Shown piece by piece: positions 38,301-49,458 of a stretch of DNA of 64,000 nt. Origin of the DNA: Acridotheres tristis (lineage: Eukaryota; Chordata; Aves; Passeriformes; Sturnidae). The first letter of the stretch is position 1; the number at the start of each line of letters is the position of its first letter. The stretch lies in assembly GCA_037013685.1 (NCBI GenBank), contig CM072899.1:8722479-8786478 (forward strand), in the 5' to 3' direction. Both the position numbers and the translations under genes were made by a program. Under the pieces are notes generated by a model. That model was not told where the DNA came from and did no database searches. It worked only from the letters and a program-made list of their open reading frames with translations.

Positions 38301-41300
38301 CCAGCATCACTAACACAGCAACTCAGCAGCTAAAAGTCTGATTTAGCTGATCTAATGAACAGCTCTAGTAACAAGAACGTGGCTTTGGGCTCCTCCAGAA
38401 CCATTTTTCTGTTCCCAGTACTCATTTATAACCATACAGCCACCCACCAGTGACACTCCAGGTGCACATTCAGTACAGCAATATTTTCTCTTTATGTGCA
38501 CATTGAATGAGAAAACGATGTCATTCCCCCATCACAGCAGAGCCCAAGTCCCAAGGGAGGAGCCCTCTGTGCCACACGTGTCAGAAAGCTGTACCAGAGC
38601 TGCTCCAGAGCTATCCCAGAGCCATGCCAGAACTGTCTGGGTCTTCTGCCAGCTGCTGCCTCAGGGACAGTCTGGGCTTGCTCCTCTGGGGTGATACCTC
38701 CAAAGATCCTCCCTGCAAACCCCTGCAGCTTTCTCAACAACACAGGGCCATACTGTGTACAGGAGATGCAATGGGTGATGCTGGAATGAGCTCCCCATGT
38801 CACCTTCTTCCAGGACATGAAGCCACTTCCTGAGACACACAGTGCAGCTGGTGAATGATGCAACTCCTTGTCTGCAGGAGCCACTCAAGATAAATCTCAC
38901 TCAGCCATCAACCATCCTCACAAAGTAACCTTCAGGGAGCTACAGGGGCAACACAAAGGCTTTTTGTTAATCTCAAAGACACAGGAGCACGGGGGGAGAT
39001 TGCTTACTAATTTAGATAGCAAAGAGAACTGTTCTGCAAGGAGCTCCCAGAAAAAGAGGTTTGCCATCAAAAGTCCCTTGGTTCAGGACAGCACCCCACA
39101 AACCCAATTCCTCCTCCTCTTTGCAGGAGAGGAAACTAGATGTGCAGCTGGTCAGGCACCAGGGTGCATTAGAAATATATCCAGAAAATTTAGCTGGCCT
39201 TTTTCTGATTTTATTCAGTCAAAAGCAGGTGTTGATGGATCACAGCCCTTTTCCATTCCCACATCCACCAGCCATAACCATGCTTCCTTGGGAGGTCAAA
39301 ACAGGTTTAGATTGATGCTCTTTTCCCCCTTTGACATATCTCTAGTGAGCTCACAGACCTGAAACTTGTTCAAAGGTGACCCAAGGGGAATAGCACAGAT
39401 GTATATCCATTTCCTTTTCCATTCAAATTGAGCCAAATGGTATTTTTGGAGTGTGCAAAGAGTGGCCAGGCCTTGGGAGAATGTGTGATGTGAGGGGAGT
39501 CTGCTGGGCCACGAAAATCTTGTGGGGCACACATGGGCTGTGAGGTCACAGCTTGAAAAACTGCACAACCTCCCCAGTTAAAGGCCTCTCCTTTGCCACA
39601 GCCTTGGTTTAGGTGCAAAAGCTGCATGGGGTCTTCCAAACCCTGCCTTTGAGTAATCCATAGTTGGACAGGTTGGGCTGACCACACTCACAGGCACACA
39701 CCACACACACTGGAATAAGGACCAGACTCTCCTCTCCTGCATCTGAGGCCCCATGTCAATTAAACTGAACAGATCCTGCTCAGGAGGTTAAAATAATATT
39801 AATTTTATTTAGTCTCTGGTAGCAAAGGACCAGCAACTTCTCCTATGTTTGATCTCCTGTGATGAGCAATACCTGTACAGTCTTTTATAATTTCTCTCTT
39901 GTCTTTTCTTCCAGAAAGAATATTCCCTTCAGTCCAAGGGTCCAGGTGGAAGCAAGAAGCCAGGAAGTGGCAGTTCAGGTGAGTGGCAGCAGCCCAAAGA
40001 CTCTCAAAGAGCTTTGGAGACAAACTAGGAGGGACTGGGGCTTCTGCTCACACCTGAAACTGCTGAGCCCTTGGCTGGGAAACATGGCTGGGATGAGGAA
40101 AAATGTTGGGATGTGGAGAGGTGCAAAGGTGAAAGCAAGTCAAAGAGCACACCCGTGTCAATGAGAACCTGGCTTCTTTCTCCAGTCCTTCACAGGGCCA
40201 GGAGTGTGAGGCTAGGACATGGCCTGACCATGCACCCTTGGGTGCTGCAGAGTGTGAAGGTGACTGGGCACCACAGTGGTGCCCCCCCCCAGTTTTCCCT
40301 ATCTCATTCTTTTGTGTGGAAATGGTTTTGTTTCATCCCTGACCCTCCTGGGACTGGGACACTGCAGGCTGACACTGGGCAACCTGGGCAGAACAGGACC
40401 ATAGAACCCACTGAAGAGCCAAAAGGAGTTGCTGGAATGGTTTAACCCCTTCTTTTCCCACACCTTTGCAGCCTTTGGTGTCCCAGGCTGTGGCAATTCA
40501 GGGACAGCCAACAGGGCACAGCCACAGTGATGATGGGGACACAAGAAGCCCAGCTCAGGCAGGGGCTGCATCCCAGCAGAAGAAGACACAAGCTCTGATG
40601 CCACCAGGACAGCCGTGGCCCTCTGTAGGGGCTGCTTCTCCCTGTGGCAGCCCTCACCCCTGGGGTGCAGCAGTTGGAGGATGACAGGGTGTTGCAACAT
40701 GCCAGGGAATAATCACGATAGCTCGAGCGGTTGCCCTGGTGCCGGCTTGGCTGTTGCAGTGGTTGCTAAAGAGAGTGGGCGTGCGGCTTCCTCTGGGGCG
40801 ATCTGATTTCTCCAGGAGCGTGGTTAAGGCACGTTGAGGAGGAATCGTCCTCCGTGGAGCAGGGACACGACCTGGCCACCAGCAGCAGTGGCTGTGCCGA
40901 GCGGGCAGCTCGGGTGCCTGGGCACGCACAGAGCTGCTTGCTCCGGGCAGAAAAAGCGATTATCTGGCTCATCCATCCTGGGAAAACACCATCAGGCAAC
41001 AAAGAGCGAAGGGAAGAAGTTTCCAGGGCGGCAGAGGGACCGGCACTGAAGAGCCAGCAAGGCCAGCAGCTGCTGGCAGCGGAGCCCAGCGAGGTCCCTG
41101 CGGGGTGGCAGGAGCAGCAGGGAGGCAGTGCCGGAGCACAGCCACCTCCACGTGATCCTCTGTCCCTGCTGCCACCGCAGGGACCTGGCAGGAGCCCGGC
41201 AGCCTCCTTGGACCGGCCAAAAGTCACCCGGGCACGAGTGCGGGCGGGCGGCAGCCCCAGCACAGCCGCATGTCGTGGGGCACAGGGCAGCACCTGCCCC

Positions 41301-42985
41301 CCGGGCTCCCCAGGGCCTCGCTGCGGAAATCAGGTAAGCACAGGGTCCCCAGGCTGTCCCGGGGGTCCCCAGGCTGTCCCGGGGGTCCCCGCTGCTCCGG
41401 GGATCCCGGCTGCTTCATCCCTGGGGTTGCTCGGCGCTGTATGCACAGGTGACTTGGGACCCGGTTTTAATTTTGAGATATCATGTTACTTTAATCTTCA
41501 GTAACTGGTTGAGAAGCTGCCCTTCTGCTTCTGCCTTTCCATATCCCACAATAAATTCCCTTAGAATACCCATCCTGCAATTCAAACCTTCTTCTTCGAG
41601 AGGCATTGGGCTGGCTAGGGGGCTAATGCAATCCCTACAAACAACATGGGAGGATATTTTCTGTATTTAACAAAATACCTTTGAACTAACTTTAAGCATT
41701 CATTACTGATTACCTTTGAACTAACTTTAAGCATTCATTACTGATTGATGTGCATTTCTGTCATTGGTATGCAAATGTACGGAGCAAATATTTGGTGAAG
41801 TATTAAAACTAAGTTTATGATTCTCAAGAAGGACTGCTAAGCATCTGCCACTGTCTAACAAAACTAAACCAGTGCTCCACATGCTACTTGTAAAAGGCAT
41901 GGGACGTCTTGGTGATTGCTAACAGACTAAGATCCCAGCCTTGCTATCTTTGCTTATCACAGGTAATTAAATGAAATTATTAACCAGCACACCCAGTCCT
42001 GCCTGCCAGCAGAGAGGCACTTAGTGCTGCCTGACGGTACAAGCATTTCCAGCTGGTAACTTCTACACCCCAGACAGTTCAGCAAGCCTCAAACCTGGTG
42101 GGATTTCTCCCTTCTAAATCCATGTGCATGAATGCAGAGTTCAGGGGGTGACCATGGTGACATCCAGAGTCCTTTACCTTTGGGGTGACGGCAGGTGGTG
42201 ATGTGTGAGCAGCCCGGGCTGAGCCCAGCACCTGCTCTGGGCTCCCTTTGGGGGTGTCGGGCTGGTGCAAATGAGGGACCCAGCCCTGGGGCTGCGGTGC
42301 TGTCACGGGGCTCAGCAAGGGAAAGCAGACTGGGAACAAACTTTGGAGACTGGCTATACAGTGAGAGAGCACTGGCTGTGCTGGAGGGGAGCACTGGCTG
42401 TACAGGTGAGCAGCCCGTGCCCAGCATGTGCTCAGCAGAGACACACAGGTAGAACAGTGGTGACACGTGGCAGCTGTGCTGGCAGCTGCAGAGATGTGTC
42501 CCCCAGCCTTGATTTACATTTTCATTAGGGTTTCCTTTACCTTTCTGACCTTGTGACCCCATGGGGTTTATTTCTGACCTTCAGGGCTGAGTGAAGGCAA
42601 GGGGACCTGGGGTGTGAGTGCCTGCTGCCCCGAGGCAGCCACTTGATAGCTGGGAACTGCTTCCCACAGCAGCCACATCGAGTTACACTCACCCTATTGC
42701 ATTATAAATACCAGAATTAGCCTTGTTTAATTATTTAAAACTATAGATTAAAAGCAGACAAAGGCTCTTTGACTCCTTCCCAGGGCACACAGATCATTTA
42801 TCAGAGGTACGGTCGCCTGGTGACAAGCACAGGGGAGCGTGCCAGCTCCGTCGGTATGAGCTGCTCCCGAGCTGCTGGCACAGCTGGAGCCAGAGGAGAG
42901 GAAAATCACGGTGAGGATGGGAGTTGGTGCCATCTCACCCAGGGAGGGTAATGTTTAGCATCTGCCAATCTTTGGGCTCACATTA

Positions 42986-43021
<36 letters not shown>

Positions 43022-43680
43022 GTCATCATCATCCATCACCAGTGCAGTAAGCCACAGCAGTCATTAGGCTAATGTGAATTACAGGTATTTTGTTCCAGGT
43101 TGTTGTAACAGCAGCACACAGATTACCGGGGTGATAAGGCACATTTTGTGGGCTCAGCTGTGGGGACTCACCCACCAAAGGGCATTTGAGCCTCCCCATC
43201 AAGCAGCACCCACTTCTGGGTGCCTCTCTCTGCCCTGAACCCACTGACCATGCAGAAAGGGGCTTCCTAAAGCAAGTGTCTGACTCTGAGGTCAAACCTC
43301 CTGTCCTCTTGGCAGATCCTCTGCAATGCAGGTGCACACCTGAAAGCTGCTGTGATCAGACAAAGCTTTGGGGCTTTCAGAGACTGGCATGGAATTCTTT
43401 CCCATTTTGCCAACACCAGCGATTCTGTATTTCTAAAATACAGTTAATTAACACTAGAAAAGTAATGCAAATTAGCAAGTGCCATCAATTGAAGAATCCA
43501 ACAAATGAAAAACTTTCAGCTTTTTTCTTTGTAGGACTTAACATACAGCATGACCTTTTCTGCCATTATTCTCTCACCAAAAAAGCTGTAGAGCCAAACT
43601 CCAGCTGCACTTCAGACACTGGAAATGCATTGACAGAAAGTCCATACTCTAAAACGAAAAAAAAGCTAAGTTTTGGTTAA
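29149..43680 (+). CDS. Unrecognised multi-exon gene, predicted 292 aa
   Basis: I do not recognise this protein. Five exon-like segments join in one frame: 29149-29172, 39915-39978, 40816-41333, 42784-42910 and 43535-43680 (TAA). The lengths 24+64+518+127+146 sum to 879 nt, or 292 codons plus stop. The junction phases 0, 1, 0 and 1 all agree with AG acceptors and GT donors, several close to consensus. The N-terminus MGASHGKKK fits the N-myristoylation pattern (G2, small residue at 3, G6, then lysines), suggesting membrane attachment. Residues 9-30 are rich in Gly, Ser and Lys. Residues 31-202 are polar and low in complexity, with a short hydrophobic stretch KAIIWLIHPGK. Residues 203-245 include GTQIIYQRYGRLV, and the basic tail ends SKTKKKLSFG. 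A CpG island covers the start and AATAAA lies at 44111. The 10.7-kb first intron makes the link of exon 1 to the rest the weakest step. No RNA evidence is available to me, and chance open frames in GC-rich exon 3 are possible. Confidence 0.45.
29173..39914. other. Long non-coding stretch, probable intron
   Basis: Under the proposed model this is intron 1 of the unrecognised gene. Open frames of up to about 160 codons occur, notably overlapping frames on both strands at 35.45-36.03 kb, but none shows a known domain. One extra exon-like segment at 39127-39228 is listed separately. No LINE or LTR element was recognised here by eye. Confidence 0.45.
39127..39228 (+). other. Possible optional exon of the novel gene (102 nt, in frame)
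   Basis: A very pyrimidine-rich tract ending in ctctttgcag precedes an open 34-codon segment that ends at AAGCAG followed by gtgttg. It is phase 0 at both ends, so it would insert between exon 1 and the 39915 exon without shifting the frame. The donor is only moderate. It could be a real alternative exon or a chance match. Confidence 0.25.
39915..39978 (+). other. Novel gene, candidate exon 2 (64 nt)
   Basis: This has the best splice signals in the region: a long pyrimidine tract ending cttttcttccag, and a donor TTCAG followed by gtgagt. In phase 0 it reads as a Gly/Ser/Lys-rich segment (KEYSLQSKGPGG onward) and leaves one base to be completed by the next exon. A second frame is also open and would join in phase to a segment starting at 40472, an alternative 3' path that ends at a TGA at 40684. 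Confidence 0.5.
40816..41333 (+). other. Novel gene, candidate exon 3 (518 nt)
   Basis: The acceptor tgatttctccag opens a frame without stops for 172 codons, closed by the donor AATCAG followed by gtaagc. The DNA is GC-rich with many CpGs, which lowers the chance of stop codons and so weakens the argument from openness. The encoded segment is rich in Ala, Gly, Pro, Gln, Ser and Arg and looks disordered, apart from KAIIWLIHPGKTPSGN. It contains acidic-serine EEESSSVEQG near its start. Confidence 0.45.
41348..41388. repeat. 20-bp GC-rich tandem duplication
   Basis: Two adjacent copies of gtccccaggctgtcccgggg lie just after the donor at 41334, followed by a diverged third partial copy. It is a short intronic minisatellite seed. 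Confidence 0.9.
41677..41746. repeat. Perfect 35-bp tandem duplication
   Basis: Two identical head-to-tail copies begin with acctttgaactaacttt and end with cattactgatt (41677-41711 and 41712-41746). Their identity indicates a recent duplication or an assembly artefact. Confidence 0.95.
42784..42910 (+). other. Novel gene, candidate exon 4 (127 nt)
   Basis: The acceptor tgactccttcccag is followed in phase 0 by GTQIIYQRYGRLVTSTGE, the most protein-like stretch of this gene. It closes at AATCACG followed by gtgagg, leaving one base over. The phase fits both neighbours. Confidence 0.5.
42982..43019. repeat. (ATT)n microsatellite
   Basis: About a dozen ATT units in a row, followed by CATCATC units. 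It lies between exons 4 and 5 of the proposed novel gene. Confidence 0.95.
43535..43680 (+). other. Novel gene, candidate terminal exon 5
   Basis: A T-rich tract ending ttttttctttgtag leads into GA, completing the glycine codon split from exon 4. Then come 47 codons and TAA at 43678. The frame includes LTKKAVEPNSSCTSD and a basic end SKTKKKLSFG. The next AATAAA is at 44111-44116, giving a 3' UTR of about 450 bases. Confidence 0.5.
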
Positions 43681-44110
43681 CAGAGAGGAGCATGCAAGTG
43701 CTTAAAAGTAACAGAAGCCAGTTTAAAGATCCTAAAACCCTCCACCTGCACATGCAAACACTTGTGGGGACTGAGGACAGGCCCTACTGCTCTCAGCCTT
43801 CCCAAGAGGGGTGAGGGACAGAACTCTCACCCTGAGGAAAGGAGGGCTCTCCAGGGACTGGATGTTGTTGGGGTCTGAGACCCAGAAAAGGGATGGTTTC
43901 CTCCATAATTGCAGTTAAAAGTGTCAGAAACGCACATTCCCGTCCCCCCACCCCGGCTCAGGTTACTTGTGTAAACAGCTTTAAACTCGCTCTGCTGGCC
44001 CACACTGATGTGTTGGTTTGGCAGCTGCCTGACTTGCAGGACGTGTATGACCAGCTGCTGTCAGCAGCCCTTCATTAATCCCTTGGTTCTTTAAAAAGGA
44101 CACATTCATG

Positions 44111-44116
44111 AATAAA
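44111..44116 (+). other. AATAAA poly(A) signal
   Basis: A canonical hexamer 431 bases after the TAA at 43680. It is the first on the + strand past the proposed novel gene, so it could end that transcript. A single hexamer is weak evidence alone. Confidence 0.4.
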
Positions 44117-44119
44117 TCT

Positions 44120-47100
44120 TGGGCATCCAGAAAACCAGAGGTTCTTCCCTGTAACCACAGTTTTAAGTCATCCTTTCTGCTCAGGAAATGGTCTCTTGGA
44201 TGAGTGGTTTTACAAACCCAGATCTAGGGCTCTGAGCCTGGACATCCTGAGGTTTTTGCCCAGTCTTAGCCCTTCTACCAAGTATCAGAGTCTCACAAGG
44301 TTACAGACTGCAATGTCCTCTGAATACAGATCCCATTCCCAAAACAATGCCTTCTGACTGTTTTTACATGGGTGGCATTTCACAAAGGCCAGTTATCTGC
44401 CCAGAAATGAATACCAATACAATATTTTTAACAAAAGCAGTTTGGCCATCATCTGGCCCTATTGACAAAACTCTTTTGAAATGCTCTAGTTCAGTTTTCA
44501 AATGACACAGACAGCAGAAAGAAAACACTGTCAACTACATTTGCCTTCTAGATTTCGGCTAAAGCTGAACACTGACCTGTGCTGCACAAGGCAGCATTGA
44601 CAGCTTTGCAGTTTAAGGATGCAGGTGGCATGGAAAGGGCTGAGGGACGTGCAGGGGAAAATCAAGATGTCACAGGGGGCAGGATGTCAAGGAGACCTTG
44701 GCAAAACACAAGTCAGGCATTTCACATAAAAACCTGCAACAAGCAGCTGCTGTCCTGCTGCACCCTCCATTCTGTGCAGGTGCAGGTTGGCAGGTGCTGG
44801 GCAGGACCCCAGGCCTCCACTCTGCAGCTTTCTAAATCCAACAGCTATGGATTAACTCCATTTCCAACCTGTTCAGTTTCTCCCTTGTAAAGAACAGCTG
44901 TAGCCATGTAGGCAGAGCTGCATCCCTCAGGTTACCTGCCCTTTCCAGGACTGTTAATCCCTTTAACATTCCTGGGGATTATTTCCATCCCGACAGGACA
45001 GCAGCACAGGCTGCCAGCAGCAGCGCACAGTCCTGACACAGAGGGGCTCACACCAATCCACCACCAGCAGACAAGTTGCTTAATCCTAAATAAATGCTAT
45101 GTGAAGGGCATCTCCTCCTTGTGAGGGAAAACCAAAAAGCAGCAGCTGCCAAAGGAAGCAAAGCCCAGCTCCAGCCAAACCCTCATGTCCAATGCCTGTC
45201 CTTGGGTGTGAGCCAGTCCTCTCCCTCCTCCTCTTCAAGAGCAAGCTCAAACCTTTCTCCTTGTTCTGGGAGGCTGCACAAAAGCCACTCAGCACCCCAA
45301 GCAGCACACTGCTTTACACTCCTAGAAGAGCATATGTAATATATATTTGCAGCATTCGTGCTTTAAAAAGCATTTAGTGCTGTACCAAAGCTGCCTGATA
45401 TCCTGTTTCCCAAAAAGATTGCAGCTGAGCATAATCAGAAGTGGAAACAATTTGTCCCAGGATTGGAGAGTGATGATTTTATTGCAACTCTCCCAGGAAC
45501 TGGGGGATTTATAAGTATTTCCAGGTGGTCTCAACAAGAATTTGGGCTTTGCTTTAAGTCAGAACAGAACAAGATACTAAAGTGTCACTTCTCTCCTCCA
45601 GACAGTCCCACACCTTGGGGCAAGTGTCTGGTCTCTGGGCCACCTCAAAGATGCTGAAAATTCCCTATGTGGTCTCCTAGAAAACTAATAGAGACTGAAG
45701 GCTCATTTCATATTACGGTTGAGAGAGGAGATAACTCCATGTGTTACCTGCCAGGGGCCCTGGCATCCTCATCCTGGCAGTCTTGCTTTTTACTAACAGA
45801 AAAGCAGCTGGAAACACACATTCCCTAGAAAGCCTCAAGCTTCAAGAAATGAGGAAAGGGAAAATACCTAAAAGCAAGCAAAAGCTGGAGTGTGTTGAAG
45901 CAAACAGTTACTTTTTATTAGCAACACTCCAAAACAGACCTATTTAAAAGGTCACACTGTCTTCCTTGGAACAGCAGAGGGTATTAACATCCACATTTAT
46001 TTTTTTGTTTGTATCTTGCAAAGAACAGAATAAAAATGTCCAACACCTTTTGCTGATTTATGATGGTGGCCAGGGAGGTGCCAGAGCAGAGCCTTGTTCA
46101 TTGATCTGCAGCTGAATCATGCAAAACCAGACATCCTGCTGTAAATCCACTGCAGAGACCTGGCGTGATTTACACCTCCAGCACCATAAATAATGACAAA
46201 AAGCAGCCTGATAGCACTCTGTCTCTGTTACATGGGCATGCATTACCTCAGGTCTCAGAGATGATAGATCTACTCCCCAATAAACATTTTGCACTGGCTC
46301 CTATTTGCCAGCCTGCAGGAGAAAGGATGCCACATCCTTACCCCCAGCATAACCCCAAACTGTGCTCCAGACACACCAGTATTTTTATATTCTCATTTTT
46401 CTTTTTCTGCTCAGTGCAAATGAAGACATTCCTTGAATTGTTCCTGGCTGGGGACATCTGAATGTTTGAAGTGCTATTCTTGTAGAGAGGTTCAAGGCTC
46501 CTTCCAGTCCCAGTCAGGTCTCTGACTTTGTCCCCAAGGCAGCAGTACAGACACCCACGGGAAGCCAAACCCTCCAGGCTGGGTGTCTGCACACCCCTAG
46601 GCACTTCTAGTGCCATGAAAACCAAGCACAGGTTCCTGCTGTGTCCTGGCCCCCGCAGTTTATTGAGGCAAATTGCACTTCTCATGAGAACTTTCACATG
46701 CTGGTTTAACAGAACCTGGCCAGAAAAGCTTCCAGTCCATTTCACTTCCTCACACTCCTTCCTTCCCAGTTTTTTTTCTTAATTTGTACTAGTTTAAGGG
46801 AAAAGTTCCCCATCTGCCTTCAGTAAATAGGTTGATAAATTACTGTTTCTTTGCAAGCCTCAGTCATGCAATGTTAGATTGCTGCAGTCTGGAAATAACC
46901 ACATTAGCCCATCCAAAACCTCCAGGCTCACCATGGTGCTCCCTCAAAATGCCACATAAGACAGAAGGGAGGCCCTTCCCTGATCATCCTGGGTGTGGGG
47001 AAACACCACAAGCCCAGACTATACACCATTCCATGGGTGTGCATGGCTGGGTGTTAGACCTATGTGGATGTGGGGAAAGCCTGCCCAGCCAAATCTCCCA

Positions 47101-49453
47101 GGATCTGGATCTTGGGGTAGGGAAGAAGGGACTCCCACTCCTGAGCTGCAAAAGGAAAACCATACATCATGGAGGCACAGGAAAACAGCATTTAATAAAC
47201 AACAGTGCTGCACCAGTGCTCCAAGAGCTAGCACAGCTTAGCAACAGGACCCGAGAGCTAATTGGTCCAGAGAAAAATGCCAAAGTCACTTGAGTTTCAG
47301 CCATTTACATGCTCAGGTTGGTCCTTCAGGCTTGGTTGGCTGCAAAATCCTTCCACACTTGCTACTCATTGCATTAGCCCATAGCAGAGCACATCAAGTG
47401 GACTTAAAATAACAAATCCAAAATGGACATGGCCCTTCTCCTGACATGCATTGGGATTTGGAACCAACCCACAAGCAAGTGTGGGCATCTGTGTCACTGG
47501 AAGCAGCTCTGGACTAAACAGGAACAGCAGGAAAGGGCAGTAGGATACATGGGGACATTGAGCCTAGTCTATTAACACAGCTTCCAAAAACAGTGTTTCC
47601 ATTAAAAACACCTGGCATTTTATTGACATTACTTCATGGAGAGACCTTTTTGTTTGAAAAATCAAGACATAGCTTTGCCATTTGAAATAGGAGTTCAACC
47701 ATTTCATTCATACCAAAACAAATCTTTGCTTTTGTACCTTCCTTCCTTGTCTTTTTTCTGCCTCTTCTGTGGAGAAAGGAAAAAAAAAAAAGAGAAGTAC
47801 AAGAAAAAAAAATGAAACCATTTTACCCCAGTGAAAATCTGATATGTTTTCTCATTGTTCAAAACCTGGCTTTCATCTAACAAAAATTAGCCATGAAATT
47901 GCACTGCCTTAACGCTTTCCTGCTCTTCAGTCCCTGCATCTCTCTGGAAGGCAAGGATGAGCTCCCAGTTTCAGCCTGGGGAGTCCAGCTCCACAAGGGT
48001 TTGAGTCAGCCTGGCACTTGCCACCAAACATCAAACCACACCACCTTCCCTTCTGCCAGCAATGATGTGTTATCCTAGTGGAAAATAATGTGATAAAAAA
48101 ATCACTGGTTCCAGCTTCCAAGCACCCTTTAAATATGTACCAAAGTATTCACCCCAATTACACTCCTGTAATGGGCTCTGATTTGTTTTCCTTTGTTCCC
48201 AAAGCAGTAGGGCACTGGCCACATTAACATTCAATGAGAAGTTGTTTGATATTGAATCTTTTCTTCAGCAGTATTATTCCTTACACAATTCTGTTTGATT
48301 GCAATCCACTTCACATTTTTAAGTGCTTACTGACTGTGAAAGAATGACCCAGCCTGCTTTCTCTTGGCTTTTTTTATTGATTTCTCTTTTTAAAAGGTTT
48401 TATTTCTTTTATACATGAGATTGAAATAAGAAAAAGGCAACATTACTGAACAACTGTTTTTCTTCCGGCTCCATCAACCCATATAACTGCACAGTAGTCC
48501 TCAAAAAATACCTAATAATGAGACACCTAAGGACATGAAGCTGCCTACACCCTTTTCCTGGGACTTTTTTGGTTCTTCTGGTAAACTTTCAAATTGTTCA
48601 AGTGAATAGTCAAGAATAAATTGCTCTTTCTCAGCCCCTGATTAGACCATACACTGAATAATTGGAGGCAGACCTACTGTGCTCCTCATTTAAAGACCAG
48701 CCCACCACATGCAGTTTGTCTTATAACTTGTGCTTTGCACTCACTTTGTATAGGAGGTTTTTGTAAAGAGAAAATGTAAAGGAATTGGAAAACACCAACA
48801 GTGAGCATGCCCTGTGGTTTGCCTGAAATCCAAGCTGCCATTCTTTCCAAAACAGTGGGCTCTTGTTCTTACATCCAGAACATACAAATTATTGCAGCAT
48901 GATCACAGACTGCATGGGCGAAGGATGCTTTTCTTGGCACTGGACTCGATCCTGATGAATAGTTCAGCAGGATATCAGCAAAATCTTACCTTGACAAGAG
49001 GTTTCAGATACAGCAGGACTTCCTCAGGCCAGTGTTTCAGGAGCCCCTTAAATCCCACAGCATCCCCTTGTGCTGTGGGACCAATGGCCTCATCCAGAAT
49101 GCCCAAAGCAGCAACTCAACACAGTCTACATCCATGGCTGCTTCCAGTTTTAGTTAGATCTATCTTGCATTAATTAATCCTTGGCACTAAATTCTGCAGT
49201 CACTGAGCAGGCGAGTGGCTGGCAAGTAATTTAAGTGATCTAATTAATATGTGTCTCATCAACAATGTGAAGGGAGTATTTTTTAAAACCTCTAAAAAAA
49301 CCCACACCAGGACATGAAGGCACGTGCACCCTGACACTGACACGGGTGTCAAGCAGCCAGGACAAGCACCAGCTCCTCTCCCCTGTCTTGCCCAGGGTTC
49401 TCACACCAAGCAAAGTGAGACTTCTCATGCAAACATCTCCTTTTTTCTTCCAG
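44120..49453. other. Non-coding DNA upstream of the FAM107A coding exons
   Basis: No recognised gene. FAM107A must have at least one upstream 5' UTR exon because its ATG exon has a 3' splice acceptor, and it may lie here, but I could not pick it out. Short A-rich runs occur near 47.78 kb. Confidence 0.5.
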
Positions 49454-49458
49454 CTTCG

